A stretch of 64,000 nucleotides of DNA, taken from Candidimonas sp. SYP-B2681. GTDB taxonomy: Bacteria; Pseudomonadota; Gammaproteobacteria; Burkholderiales; Burkholderiaceae_B. The position numbers and the translations under genes are program-made. The stretch is taken from the NCBI RefSeq assembly GCF_003971065.1, contig NZ_RYDV01000001.1:434001-498000 (forward strand). The letters are read 5' to 3'. Positions 54,710 to 62,756 of this stretch are shown piece by piece. Under the pieces are notes generated by a model. The model saw only the letters and a program-made list of their open reading frames with translations, did not search any database and was not told the DNA's origin. How positions within the stretch are numbered: the stretch's first letter is position 1; every line of letters starts with the position of its first letter.

Positions 54710-55693
54710 ATGAAAAGAATGCGTCGAACGCTTATCGCGGCAGGGGTCGCGGGAATTATGGGACTATTGACGGCAGCACCTGTCTTGGCTGCTTCGTATC
54801 CTGACCGCCCCGTAAAAATTATCGTCGGCCTCGCGCCCGGGGGCGGCACCGATAACCTTGCCAGATTGGTGGCCAAGGAACTCTCTACGTTATGGAAGCA
54901 GTCCGTCGTCGTAGAAAACCGTACCGGCGCGAGCGGCACCATAGGTGCAGAGACCGTCACGAAGGCCTTACCAGACGGCTACACCTTATTAATTTCACCG
55001 CAAACTTCTATTGCTGTCGCTCCTCAACTCTTTGCTAAGGCGCCTTACGATGCGCGGAAAGATCTCACGCCCATCACGGTGATTGCATCTTCGCCGCTTG
55101 TACTGGTTACGCATCCCTCGTTTCCGGCAAGCAATTTCAAGGAATTTATTGCCTATGCGCGCAGCAATCCGGATAAGGTAACTTTCGCGTCAGGTGGGGT
55201 TGGTTCGTCGCCACATATGACTTCCGAATTGCTGAAGGCCCAGTTCGGTATCGCCGGTGTTCACGTGCCTTACCGGGGCGAACAACCCGCCCTTACGGAT
55301 GTGGCCGGTGGGCAGGTCAGTGTGCTGTTCGCTAACATCCCATCGGGCATGCCGCATGTTGAGACGGGGCGCCTGAAGGCATTGGTGACAACAGGAGCCA
55401 AGCGATCCGAGCTGGCTCCCAACGTTCCCACTATTTCGGAATCAGGACAAGGCGAGATTGTTACGGCGACATGGAACGCCATTTACGGCCCCGCTGGAAT
55501 GGCACCGGAGCTGGTCCAAAAGATCTACAACGATGTGTCAACCGTTATGAAGAAGAAAGAAATCGCCGAGCGTTTGATCGCGTCCGGAAACGAGCCAGTA
55601 CTGAATAGCCCCGAACAGTTCGCCGAATTTCTGCGATCGGAATACGATCGTTGGGGAAGCGTGATCAAGGCGAACAATCTGCAGGCCCAGTAA
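54710..55693 (+). CDS. Bug-type (TTT) substrate-binding protein
   Basis: 327 residues. Signal peptide TLIAAGVAGIMGLLTAAPVL with cleavage near LAA, then YPDRPVKIIVGLAPGGGTDN, NRTGASGTIGAETVTKALPD, KVTFASGGVGSSPHMTSELL and HVPYRGEQPALTDVAGGQVS, which is the complete Bug pattern. It would bind a sugar acid for uptake, given its operon with uronate dehydrogenase, amidohydrolase and GntR genes. The membrane components TctA and TctB are not in the window. An AGGGAAG site precedes ATG 54710. Confidence 0.93.
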   Translation: MKRMRRTLIAAGVAGIMGLLTAAPVLAASYPDRPVKIIVGLAPGGGTDNLARLVAKELSTLWKQSVVVENRTGASGTIGAETVTKALPDGYTLLISPQTSIAVAPQLFAKAPYDARKDLTPITVIASSPLVLVTHPSFPASNFKEFIAYARSNPDKVTFASGGVGSSPHMTSELLKAQFGIAGVHVPYRGEQPALTDVAGGQVSVLFANIPSGMPHVETGRLKALVTTGAKRSELAPNVPTISESGQGEIVTATWNAIYGPAGMAPELVQKIYNDVSTVMKKKEIAERLIASGNEPVLNSPEQFAEFLRSEYDRWGSVIKANNLQAQ

Positions 55694-55756
55694 TTCTGCG
55701 GAAACGTTGATTACAGGCGCCGCCATGCTGGCGGCGTCGATAAAAAGGACAGCAAA

Positions 55757-56578
55757 ATGATGAGTCTAAAGACAGTTCTGGTGACCGGCGCCGCAGGGCA
55801 GTTGGGGAAGCTTCTACGTGAATCTTTACGGGGTAAGGTGCGCGCACTGCGGCTCTCGGATATTGCGGTAATGGACCCCGCCAACGAAGGCGAAGAACTG
55901 TGGCCCTGTGATCTAACGGATGTCGACGGCGTAAGGCAAATGATGGTGGGCGTCGATTGTGTGGTTCATCTTGGCGCAAGCCTTAACGTAGATGACTGGA
56001 ACGAGACCTTACAGGTAAATATTGCTGGAACCTACAACATATTCGAAGCCGCAAAGCGCGCAGGGGTTGGTCGTATTGTCTACGCAAGCTCACACCACGC
56101 AGTCGGGATGTATCCTGTCGATGAACCTCTGGACCAAAATGTGCCACTACGTCCGGATAGCCTCTACGGCCTCAGTAAGTGCTTCGGCGAGAATACCGCG
56201 CGTTATTTTTGGGATAAATTTGGATTGGAAGCCGTGTGTCTGCGGATTGGTTCGACAAGATCCAAGCCAACCGAACCGCGCGAGCTTTCCACATGGCTTA
56301 GCGAGCCAGATTTTCAGGCTCTTGTATACGCCTGTCTTAGTGCTAAAGCCGTGGAATTCAGTGTGGTGTATGGGGTCTCAAATAATTCCGATTCATGGTG
56401 GAATAACACGCATGCCACGCACCTGAATTACGTTCCCCGAGATAACGCGGCGCATTACCAGGCTGAGATCGAGTCTCTGGTCGCGAGCGGGAAATCCGTG
56501 GGCCACTATGCTTTGCAAGGCGGTAAGCGAGCTGACTATGGGATGGTGGTCCTGCAGAATGAACCAAGCAATTCTTGA
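55757..56578 (+). CDS. udh: Uronate dehydrogenase-like NAD-dependent epimerase family protein
   Basis: 273 residues of the extended SDR family. The NAD motif is LVTGAAGQLGKLL at residues 8-20; the rest follows the known uronate dehydrogenases: DLTDVDGVRQMM, VVHLGASL, IVYASSHHAVGMYPV, SLYGLSKCFGENTARYF (Tyr-x-x-x-Lys), LRIGSTRSKP and NSDSWWNNTHATHL. Uronate dehydrogenase oxidises D-galacturonate or D-glucuronate to the aldaro-lactone. Here the operon also has a Bug protein, an amidohydrolase and a GntR regulator, suggesting uronate or aldarate use. The assignment is by sequence pattern only. Confidence 0.8.
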   Translation: MMSLKTVLVTGAAGQLGKLLRESLRGKVRALRLSDIAVMDPANEGEELWPCDLTDVDGVRQMMVGVDCVVHLGASLNVDDWNETLQVNIAGTYNIFEAAKRAGVGRIVYASSHHAVGMYPVDEPLDQNVPLRPDSLYGLSKCFGENTARYFWDKFGLEAVCLRIGSTRSKPTEPRELSTWLSEPDFQALVYACLSAKAVEFSVVYGVSNNSDSWWNNTHATHLNYVPRDNAAHYQAEIESLVASGKSVGHYALQGGKRADYGMVVLQNEPSNS

Positions 56579-56591
56579 ATCTGGGCCATCC

Positions 56592-57434
56592 ATGATCACC
56601 TCAGACTCGCTTCGTTTGCCACCCTTGTCGTGCGACACACACTCGCATATTTATGGCGATTCGCGTGCATATCCTGTTCTGTCCGGACAACAGGTGCACC
56701 CGAATACCAGTCTGGATGACTACTTGGCGGTTGCAACGCGACTGGGCGTCGAGCGCTTCGTATTGGTGCAGCCAAAGGCATATGGCTGCGATACGCGCTG
56801 TATGCTGGATGCCTTGAACCGGTTGGGGATATATCGCGCGCGAGGAATCATCATGCCCGATGAAAGTCTCAGTCAACAAGAGCTGAAACAGCTAGATGAG
56901 GCCGGCATTCGTGGGGTTCGGTTTCTGTTTCCCGACAATTCCCCGCTGGATCTTGCCGCCATTGGCAGAACGGCAAGGCAAATCGCATCGCTAGGTTGGA
57001 GCCTGATTGTACAGGGCGACGGCCCGGTGCTGGCGCAAAGCACCGATGCGCTCCTGAATTTGCCGTGCCCCGTAGTAATAGATCACTTGGGACGTCTACC
57101 GCCAGAATTTGCCGTCGATTCAGCTGAATTTACGTCGTTATTGACCTTCGTAAGTAAAGGGGGCTGGTTCAAGTTCGCCGCCCCTTATTACAGCACGCCT
57201 GCGAGGGAAGCCGACTTCACAATGCTAGAATCGCGTTTGCATGCGCTATTGGATGCAGGGATGGAACGCATCGTATGGGGCATGAATTGGCCACACCCTA
57301 ACTTCCCGCCCGACGGCAAACCGAATGATCTCAACTGTTTGCAGTCTCTGTTGAGCGTGCTGCGTTCCGACACAGAACGGTCTGCAGTCTTTGTCCACAA
57401 TCCGGCAAGCATTTACGGCTTTGCGAACACATAG
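56592..57434 (+). CDS. Amidohydrolase_2 family protein, possible sugar-lactone enzyme
   Basis: About 280 residues of the COG3618-type TIM barrel. Visible positions are LSCDTHSHIYG (metal HxH), VLVQPKAYG, IMPDESLSQQ, GVRFLFPDN, VQGDGPVL, VVIDHLGRLP and VWGMNWPHPN. Members include pyrone-dicarboxylate lactonase and galactarolactone isomerase, the second of which acts on the product of uronate dehydrogenase, encoded just upstream. That pairing makes a lactone isomerase or hydrolase the best guess. ATG 56592 follows the udh stop by 13 bases; an overlapping ATG at 56559 is equally open. Confidence 0.78.
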   Translation: MITSDSLRLPPLSCDTHSHIYGDSRAYPVLSGQQVHPNTSLDDYLAVATRLGVERFVLVQPKAYGCDTRCMLDALNRLGIYRARGIIMPDESLSQQELKQLDEAGIRGVRFLFPDNSPLDLAAIGRTARQIASLGWSLIVQGDGPVLAQSTDALLNLPCPVVIDHLGRLPPEFAVDSAEFTSLLTFVSKGGWFKFAAPYYSTPAREADFTMLESRLHALLDAGMERIVWGMNWPHPNFPPDGKPNDLNCLQSLLSVLRSDTERSAVFVHNPASIYGFANT

Positions 57435-57478
57435 GCGCACTGCATTGACCCGTCAACTTTGCTCGTGCGTCCAGCCCG

Positions 57479-57500
57479 ACGTCAATAACGACATTGACGT
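57479..57500. promoter_or_regulatory. Inverted repeat before the GntR gene
   Basis: ACGTCAAT (57479-57486) and ATTGACGT (57493-57500) form a perfect 8-bp inverted repeat with a 6-base spacer, 21 bases before the GntR ATG. It may be an autoregulatory site; it does not match the palindrome at 54645. Confidence 0.4.
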
Positions 57501-57520
57501 TGTCCTTTTGAGCAGCTGAT

Positions 57521-58225
57521 ATGACAACAACGGCCGATAATTCGACTTCGCTTTCATTCCTCCAGTCGGCGTCGCTCCCTTCGCTTCTGCGAGAGCGTAT
57601 CGAGTATATGATTCTGAATGGGGAACTCGTCGCTGGCCAACGAATCAATGAGCTTGCCTTGGCACAACGGTTTGGCACCAGCAGAAGCCCGATTCGCGAG
57701 GCCTGCCGACAGCTTGAACAAGCAGGCCTGGTCGAAGTTATCAAGAACCGAGGCGTTTTCGTTCGTAGCGTCGACCTCGAGCAGGCATTAGACATCTACG
57801 AGATCCGCGGCGCCTTGGCTCAATTGGCTGGCGGTCTTATCGCGAAGCGCGCTACCGTGGAGGACGTCGCAGAATTGCGGACAATGGTGGCGCACATGGA
57901 GCAGCTTGTCGAGAACGGCGACGTCGAAGAGTATTACCGCCAGAACATCGCATTTCATGTCCGTTTGGTTAACTGCGCGCGCAATAAGCGTTTGTCGGAA
58001 ATGCTACAGGGCACCGACAAGGAGCTTCACTTATACCGTCACCGCAGTCTGGTACAGCCCGAGGGCGTTAACCTTTCGAACAAAGAGCATAGCGAAATCG
58101 TCGAGGCCGTGGCGGCGCGCGATGTAGAACGCACTGAAAGAGCGTTTAAACGCCATGTATTAAACGGAATGGATCGTGCGGTGGCCGCGATTTCTACCGA
58201 TAAAGGTAAGACTGCCGCGCGATGA
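57521..58225 (+). CDS. GntR-family regulator, FCD subfamily
   Basis: 234 residues. The winged helix (residues about 20-85) reads LPSLLRERIEYMILNGELVA, INELALAQRFGTSRSPIREA and CRQLEQAGLVEVIKNRGVFV. The FCD effector domain follows with VDLEQALDIYEIRGALAQLA, NIAFHVRLVNCARNKRLSEM and HSEIVEAVAARDVERTERAF with the metal-binding pattern Asp/His. FCD regulators usually bind an organic acid and release DNA. It is the last gene of the Bug-udh-amidohydrolase unit, or has its own start, and would control the locus through the palindrome at 54645. Confidence 0.92.
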   Translation: MTTTADNSTSLSFLQSASLPSLLRERIEYMILNGELVAGQRINELALAQRFGTSRSPIREACRQLEQAGLVEVIKNRGVFVRSVDLEQALDIYEIRGALAQLAGGLIAKRATVEDVAELRTMVAHMEQLVENGDVEEYYRQNIAFHVRLVNCARNKRLSEMLQGTDKELHLYRHRSLVQPEGVNLSNKEHSEIVEAVAARDVERTERAFKRHVLNGMDRAVAAISTDKGKTAAR

Positions 58226-58290
58226 CCTGAAAAGTAGTGATTGGCTCTCTTATTTCAGTGCTTTCTAATATGTTCCCAAGCGGAAGCAAA

Positions 58291-59082
58291 ATGAAGGAGA
58301 ACAAGGTGTCCAAAGCGACCTTTCAATCGGTCTATCCAACCCCCTCTTCCGTTTATATTGGGTGCGCCGGCTGGAGTCTCACTTCTCGGATCGCAGCACG
58401 CTTTCCTGCTGAAGGCACTCATCTGGAGCGCTACGCTCAAGTATTTCCATCGGTGGAGATAAACTCCACGTTTTACCGTCCACATCTTCCAAAAACGTAT
58501 GCGCGGTGGGCCGCTAGCGTACCCGATGCATTTCGCTTCAGTGTCAAAATCCCGCGTACCATTTCGCACGATCGTAAACTTCGCGCCACCGATGACCTTA
58601 TACGTGCGTTCATGGATCAGCTTGTACCGCTGGGATACAAAATGGGCTGTTTGTTGTTGCAGCTTCCACCTAGTCTGGCAATGAACGGCGTCGAGGCCCG
58701 GGATTTTTTCACCACGCTGCGTGGCCATACGAACGCGGCGGTAGTCTGTGAACCACGACATGCGACTTGGTTTAGTTCGGAGGCTGCAGACCTGATGAAG
58801 GACGCGGGAGTCGCATGTGTCCATGCGCACCCATCACCCGTCGCAGGCATTGAGTCCATTGCCGAAAGTCATATGCTATACCTGCGCCTGCACGGTGCGC
58901 CCCGCATCTACTATTCCGCCTATGACGACGAGTTTATCGATGCACTGGCCGCGCAGATTCTTGCCGCGCGCCGTCGTGGGCGTCAGGTATGGTGCATCTT
59001 CGACAATACGGCGAGCGGCCAGGCTGCGCCCAATGCGCTGACATTAATGGAGCGGCTTGAAAAGATGGAGCCGGCTTTATAA
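58291..59082 (+). CDS. DUF72 family protein
   Basis: 263 residues: VYIGCAGWSLTSRIAARFPA, FPSVEINSTFYRPHLPKTYA, FRFSVKIPRTISHDRKL, MGCLLLQLPPSLAMN, AVVCEPRHATWFSS and YLRLHGAPRIYYSAYDDEFI are the DUF72 series. ATG 58291 is used; ATG 58270 and GTG 58237 are in frame. The C-terminus contains CIFDNTASGQAAPNALTL. Activity of the family is not known. It is a second, only distantly similar DUF72 protein; the first is at 39618. Confidence 0.85.
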   Translation: MKENKVSKATFQSVYPTPSSVYIGCAGWSLTSRIAARFPAEGTHLERYAQVFPSVEINSTFYRPHLPKTYARWAASVPDAFRFSVKIPRTISHDRKLRATDDLIRAFMDQLVPLGYKMGCLLLQLPPSLAMNGVEARDFFTTLRGHTNAAVVCEPRHATWFSSEAADLMKDAGVACVHAHPSPVAGIESIAESHMLYLRLHGAPRIYYSAYDDEFIDALAAQILAARRRGRQVWCIFDNTASGQAAPNALTLMERLEKMEPAL

Positions 59083-59113
59083 GCGGCACCTTGGGATGCC
59101 GCGTGTTGGAACA

Positions 59114-59512
59114 CTAGGCAGCAACGTCGTCGTGACACGGGGGGTCATCGGTCGGCTCCAGATCGTCGTCGTTATCATCTTCGCGCGGTGCCAATAGCGG
59201 TAAGCCTATCGCCTTGCGAAGCCGCTGGCAGTCCGGGTTGGGCACCGGCGGCACAGAGCCCCCGGCTTCACCTGCGATTTCGCGGCAATAAAGCGAAACC
59301 CGAAAATGGGCGCAACATGCGCCGCAGCTTAGACAGGGATTCGAAGCGGAATCATCGTTGGCTGCGCCTCGTCGTCGTACGGCTTTGGTGGCCCTTAGGG
59401 GTTGCGCTTTGATGCCGGAGACTATCGTACCGGAATCAAAGGGCATCGCAGACTGGGCATCCGCGATGACGGTTGGGCGAGCGGGTACAGATCGCGCGCA
59501 AGTGTCGGTCAC
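59114..59512 (-). CDS. YkgJ-like CxxCxxC protein with apparent internal deletion
   Basis: 132 residues. [16 protein letters not shown] (near residue 58) is the opening of the zinc/iron-chelating YkgJ domain. From memory of the family, the next expected 45 or so residues with further cysteines are absent and the frame passes straight to [10 protein letters not shown] and [17 protein letters not shown], which resembles the usual C-terminal end. So an in-frame deletion of the middle is likely. The first 55 residues have no match; start may be nearer 59446. The acidic end is [12 protein letters not shown]. It may no longer be functional. Confidence 0.55.
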   Translation of the reverse strand: MTDTCARSVPARPTVIADAQSAMPFDSGTIVSGIKAQPLRATKAVRRRGAANDDSASNPCLSCGACCAHFRVSLYCREIAGEAGGSVPPVPNPDCQRLRKAIGLPLLAPREDDNDDDLEPTDDPPCHDDVAA

Positions 59513-59567
59513 GATAGGGGAGTGGTTAAGAGGGTAGACGACGGATGGCGCTTAGTGGCGCCGATAT

Positions 59568-59951
59568 TTATTCCTGACCGAGCATGGCCTGGCGCTTGCG
59601 CTGGACATGATAGGGGGTCATTACGGCATGACACACTAAATCTATGGTGGGTCGAGTGTCTCCCGTTTTGTCTTGATAAACTTTTGGAGTAAGACTACCT
59701 GACATGGCCACCGAGTCGCCATCATCGAGCGCGAGCAATTGCTCTTGTACCTTTTCGTCAAAAGCGATGACGTTGCACAACAAGGTATCGCCGTTTCCCG
59801 CCGCCACTTTCACTTTCGCTGTAGTGTAGGTTTCACCGGTTTTTCCTGTACCTTGTTTTGCCGCGCCATATAGTCTGCCTGCGGTAAGTGCATCAATCAT
59901 TTCTGTGTTCCCGTTGGGTACTTGAATACCCAGGCTTTTGCCCGTAGGCAT
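59568..59951 (-). CDS. Single-stranded DNA-binding protein-like OB-fold
   Basis: 127 residues from ATG 59951; the longer frame from 60107 overlaps SixA. The OB-fold core of SSB-like proteins is visible: LTAGRLYGAAKQGTGKTGET, YTTAKVKVAAGNGDTLLCNV, IAFDEKVQEQLLALDDGDSV and AMSGSLTPKVYQDKTGDTRP. The Gly-rich flexible tail and DDIPF tip of the replicative SSB are absent, so it is a small specialised protein. It follows SixA by 22 bases on the same strand. Whether it binds single-stranded DNA is untested. Confidence 0.68.
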   Translation of the reverse strand: MPTGKSLGIQVPNGNTEMIDALTAGRLYGAAKQGTGKTGETYTTAKVKVAAGNGDTLLCNVIAFDEKVQEQLLALDDGDSVAMSGSLTPKVYQDKTGDTRPTIDLVCHAVMTPYHVQRKRQAMLGQE

Positions 59952-59973
59952 ATCGTAATCTGTTATGAACGAA

Positions 59974-60459
59974 TTACTCTTCTTTCGGAGATATGAGCGC
60001 CACGTTAATAGGCGCCACACTGCCGATTTTTGACCAAGAGTCGATTTCGAAGCTGAATTCCGCCACTGCACACGTTGGCAAATGCGTAATAGGCGGCCAA
60101 ATATCATGGACCAGATCGGTCAACCCAGGGTTATGGCCGAACATCATGACGACATTCGCCTGATCGTCCAGATTGCGGACGACCATCAAGATATCGCTTG
60201 TCTCGGCGTCATACAGCGTGTCGTTTACCGCGATGTCAGTTAATTGATAACCCATTTCCTGGGCTATTATCCGCGCGGTTGTCATTGCCCGGACAGCGGG
60301 GCTCGATACCAAGAGATCCGGACGTGGATTTTTTTTTGCCAGTCGACGACCCATCTTAGTGGCCTCGCGTATTCCACGATCGTTCAACGGCCGTTCTTCG
60401 TCGGACGGTGCCGTATGGTGATCTGACTTGGCGTGACGAATTAAGAAAAGCTTTTTCAG
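59974..60459 (-). CDS. sixA: SixA-type phosphohistidine phosphatase, apparent CTG start
   Basis: About 161 residues if translation starts at CTG 60459. That reading restores KKLFLIRHAKSDHH, the RHG catalytic motif of histidine phosphatases, and a strong TGAGGTGA site lies 6-8 bases before it. In-frame TGA two codons upstream excludes a longer start, and the first ATG- or TTG-type start downstream (60387, MNDRG) would omit the catalytic histidine. Further motifs are LLVSSPAVRAMTTARII and VVMMFGHNPGLTDLVHDI. SixA dephosphorylates phosphohistidine on phosphotransferase proteins. The SSB-like gene follows by 22 bases. Confidence 0.8.
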   Translation of the reverse strand: MKKLFLIRHAKSDHHTAPSDEERPLNDRGIREATKMGRRLAKKNPRPDLLVSSPAVRAMTTARIIAQEMGYQLTDIAVNDTLYDAETSDILMVVRNLDDQANVVMMFGHNPGLTDLVHDIWPPITHLPTCAVAEFSFEIDSWSKIGSVAPINVALISPKEE

Positions 60460-60655
60460 AGTTCACCTCACATAGAATCGATTTTTTTGGCTTTTCGTAG
60501 CGCGGGTGAGTATTGCGGGCACTTATTTAGTAATCCACATTTCCAGTTACAGCCCGACATATTGCGCGCCTAACGAAGCACATATTCATGTTACTACTAA
60601 CTGGATGCGACGGTTTTCAATGCCTCGTCTTTTTTTAGTTTCAACAGGATGGGTG

Positions 60656-61687
60656 ATGTCAAAAGGTAGTTTCAGTGCAGGGATGGATACTGCGAGAATA
60701 GGGGCATGCTTCATGGTAATTGTGCTGCATGTTGCAGCCACCCAATTTCATGTTTTCGATGGTCAGTGGTGGGCGTCGAATTTTTATGACTCGCTGACGC
60801 GTAGTTGCGTGCCTATATTCCTAATGGTCTCCGGCGTGTTGTTGTTGAACAAACAAGAGGGCCTTCCTGCATTCTTTACCAAGCGCTTTGCACGTATTCT
60901 GCCGCCGCTATTATTCTGGTCGCTATTCTATATGATGTGGAATACATCGCAGGGTACTGACTATGGCGGATGGATCGAATGGCTGAAAACGCTGGCAAGT
61001 GGCCCCGTCGTCTACCACCTGTGGTATCTGTACGCCATTCTAGGCATATACCTGTTTGTGCCATTCCTGCGCAATATCTGGCTTACGTCAACGCGATCCG
61101 AGAAAAGGCTTTTTCTTGCATTCTGGATGCTCGTATCGGGCCTGCCCATTGTGCAAACCGTAATGGACATCGATCTCGACTTAATGGAAACCTATGGGCT
61201 CGGTTCATTTTTCGGTTTAATAGGCTACTTGTTTCTGGGCGCGTATGTATTGGAGGTATACCAGGAACGGTCGCTGAAGAATCGGTACTGGTGGGGTAGC
61301 GCGGGTCTTTTTATCGTTTTCAGTGCTATGACGATGATGGCCACCTTTGTCTATTCCCGCCATATGGAAGCTCCCGACGCCTTGTTCTACGATTATTTGT
61401 CACCGCTGGTAATGGCGGCATCGGTATGCATCTTTAATGTGCTCTACGGCTTAGGGGTCAAGTTACGTCCTTATTCGGGAATTTTAAGCAGGCTATCTGC
61501 GTGCACTTTTGGCGTGTACTGCATCCACATATTTATTCTCGATCGAACGACTGCAGTTGTGGGCATGCCGGGGTCTAGCGGCTCTGCGTGGTTGTCTATC
61601 CCGGCGATGGCTGCCTTCGTGTTTGGCGTTTCGCTGCTGCTTATTATGCTGCTCCGACGGTTCCGTCCGTTTCTCCACGTGACTTAG
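60656..61687 (+). CDS. Acyltransferase 3 family membrane protein
   Basis: 343 residues with about ten membrane segments. The conserved acyltransferase-3 start is AGMDTARIGACFMVIVLHVA, with the catalytic His in LHV, then GQWWASNFYDSLTRSCVPIF and LMVSGVLLL, RFARILPPLLFWSLFYMMW, WYLYAILGIYLFVPFL and the C-terminal helices. Such proteins transfer O-acyl groups onto surface polysaccharide or lipids. ATG 60656 has a CAGGATGGGTG site; an open frame from 60506 adds an unlikely N-terminus. No polysaccharide genes adjoin it. Confidence 0.87.
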   Translation: MSKGSFSAGMDTARIGACFMVIVLHVAATQFHVFDGQWWASNFYDSLTRSCVPIFLMVSGVLLLNKQEGLPAFFTKRFARILPPLLFWSLFYMMWNTSQGTDYGGWIEWLKTLASGPVVYHLWYLYAILGIYLFVPFLRNIWLTSTRSEKRLFLAFWMLVSGLPIVQTVMDIDLDLMETYGLGSFFGLIGYLFLGAYVLEVYQERSLKNRYWWGSAGLFIVFSAMTMMATFVYSRHMEAPDALFYDYLSPLVMAASVCIFNVLYGLGVKLRPYSGILSRLSACTFGVYCIHIFILDRTTAVVGMPGSSGSAWLSIPAMAAFVFGVSLLLIMLLRRFRPFLHVT

Positions 61688-61756
61688 CTTGTAGTTGGCG
61701 AGCAAAGGTCATAACATGGAACGCGTATTTCACGTGAGTCTTCAAGGAGCAATACC

Positions 61757-61963
61757 ATGAGCAGTCATGTCTATAAACAAATCGAATTAACAGGCTCTTC
61801 CAGCACAAGCATTGAAGATGCTGTCAGCACCGCGATTGCCAAAGCGCATGAAACGGTGCGTAACATTCAATGGTTCAAGGTTATCGAGACTCGTGGCCAT
61901 GTCTCTGAGGGAAAAGTACAGCATTGGCAAGTTTCGATTCAGATTGGTTTTACCCTGGAATAA
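61757..61963 (+). CDS. Dodecin
   Basis: 68 residues, the full dodecin: [40 protein letters not shown] and [20 protein letters not shown]. Dodecins form 12-mers that bind FMN or riboflavin (Trp36-type stacking residue in NIQWF) and buffer flavins. ATG 61757 has an AAGGAGC site. It stands between the acyltransferase and the convergent Mut7-C gene. The last residues read TLE before TAA. Confidence 0.92.
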   Translation: MSSHVYKQIELTGSSSTSIEDAVSTAIAKAHETVRNIQWFKVIETRGHVSEGKVQHWQVSIQIGFTLE

Positions 61964-61978
61964 GCCAGCCACCCGTAC

Positions 61979-62722
61979 TCAAGACCGGGTCATGGTTTGA
62001 TCGAGCAGAGCACGCATACGTTGCCAGTGGGACCCCTGCCAGAATATGCCTTCGCAAATATCGCAGGTGCTGAAATGCTCGTAGAGCGCTCGGGCGGTGG
62101 GGGGAATACGGTCCAGCACAGATGCCTTCTCTATAGAACGCAACGGTGTATTGCATTGTAGGCACAAGCTAAATGGCCGGGCGCTGCTCGTCAAGTCCAG
62201 ACGGTCGAATATTTCACGTAATTGCTGCGCTGGTTTCAGCGTATGCACATAGCACCCGTGCGTAATGGTTCGCCGCTTAAGCAGCTCACGATCGCGCGTC
62301 AGAACGATTCGGCTTTCTTGCGCCGCGATGGTTTCAATTTCATCGTCCTGGAAGTTGTTGTTATAAAGGGTGTCAAATCCGGCCAGCCGCAATAGGCGCG
62401 CAAGTCCGCCCAAGTGCGCATCAGCAATGAAGCGCAAAGTCCGTAACGGCCGGGCACGCACTCTCAGTAAATGGCTCACGTCGAACGTTTCAAACTTCGG
62501 ATACACCGCTATTCGGTCGCCGTCTTTCACTAAGGCGTTGAAATCGACCGACTCTCCATTGACCAGGACTATCTCGACTTCGGTATGGGGAACACCCAAG
62601 GCTTCGATCATGTGCTTGACCGTTGCGGCGCGCGCACATGGACTGGAAAATGATCGCTGGCGCCGCTCAGGTGCCAGAAAATCGTTCAGCTCTTCGTAGA
62701 ATCGAAACGTGGCCGTTACCAT
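61979..62722 (-). CDS. Mut7-C RNase domain protein with N-terminal ubiquitin-like domain
   Basis: 247 residues. The N-terminal half (1-85) is the Mut7-C ubiquitin-like domain (ATFRFYEELNDFLAPERRQR, VEIVLVNGESVDFNAL). The C-terminal half is the Mut7-C PIN-like RNase domain (FIADAHLGGLARLLRLAGFD, ESRIVLTRDRELLKRR) and a zinc ribbon with CLQCNTP and CDICEGIFWQGSHW. Such proteins are predicted RNases. It is convergent to dodecin and separated from the PhzF gene by 34 bases. Confidence 0.88.
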   Translation of the reverse strand: MVTATFRFYEELNDFLAPERRQRSFSSPCARAATVKHMIEALGVPHTEVEIVLVNGESVDFNALVKDGDRIAVYPKFETFDVSHLLRVRARPLRTLRFIADAHLGGLARLLRLAGFDTLYNNNFQDDEIETIAAQESRIVLTRDRELLKRRTITHGCYVHTLKPAQQLREIFDRLDLTSSARPFSLCLQCNTPLRSIEKASVLDRIPPTARALYEHFSTCDICEGIFWQGSHWQRMRALLDQTMTRS

Positions 62723-62756
62723 GATGGTTAGATGCTATTCGGCGAACCAGCAGTGC

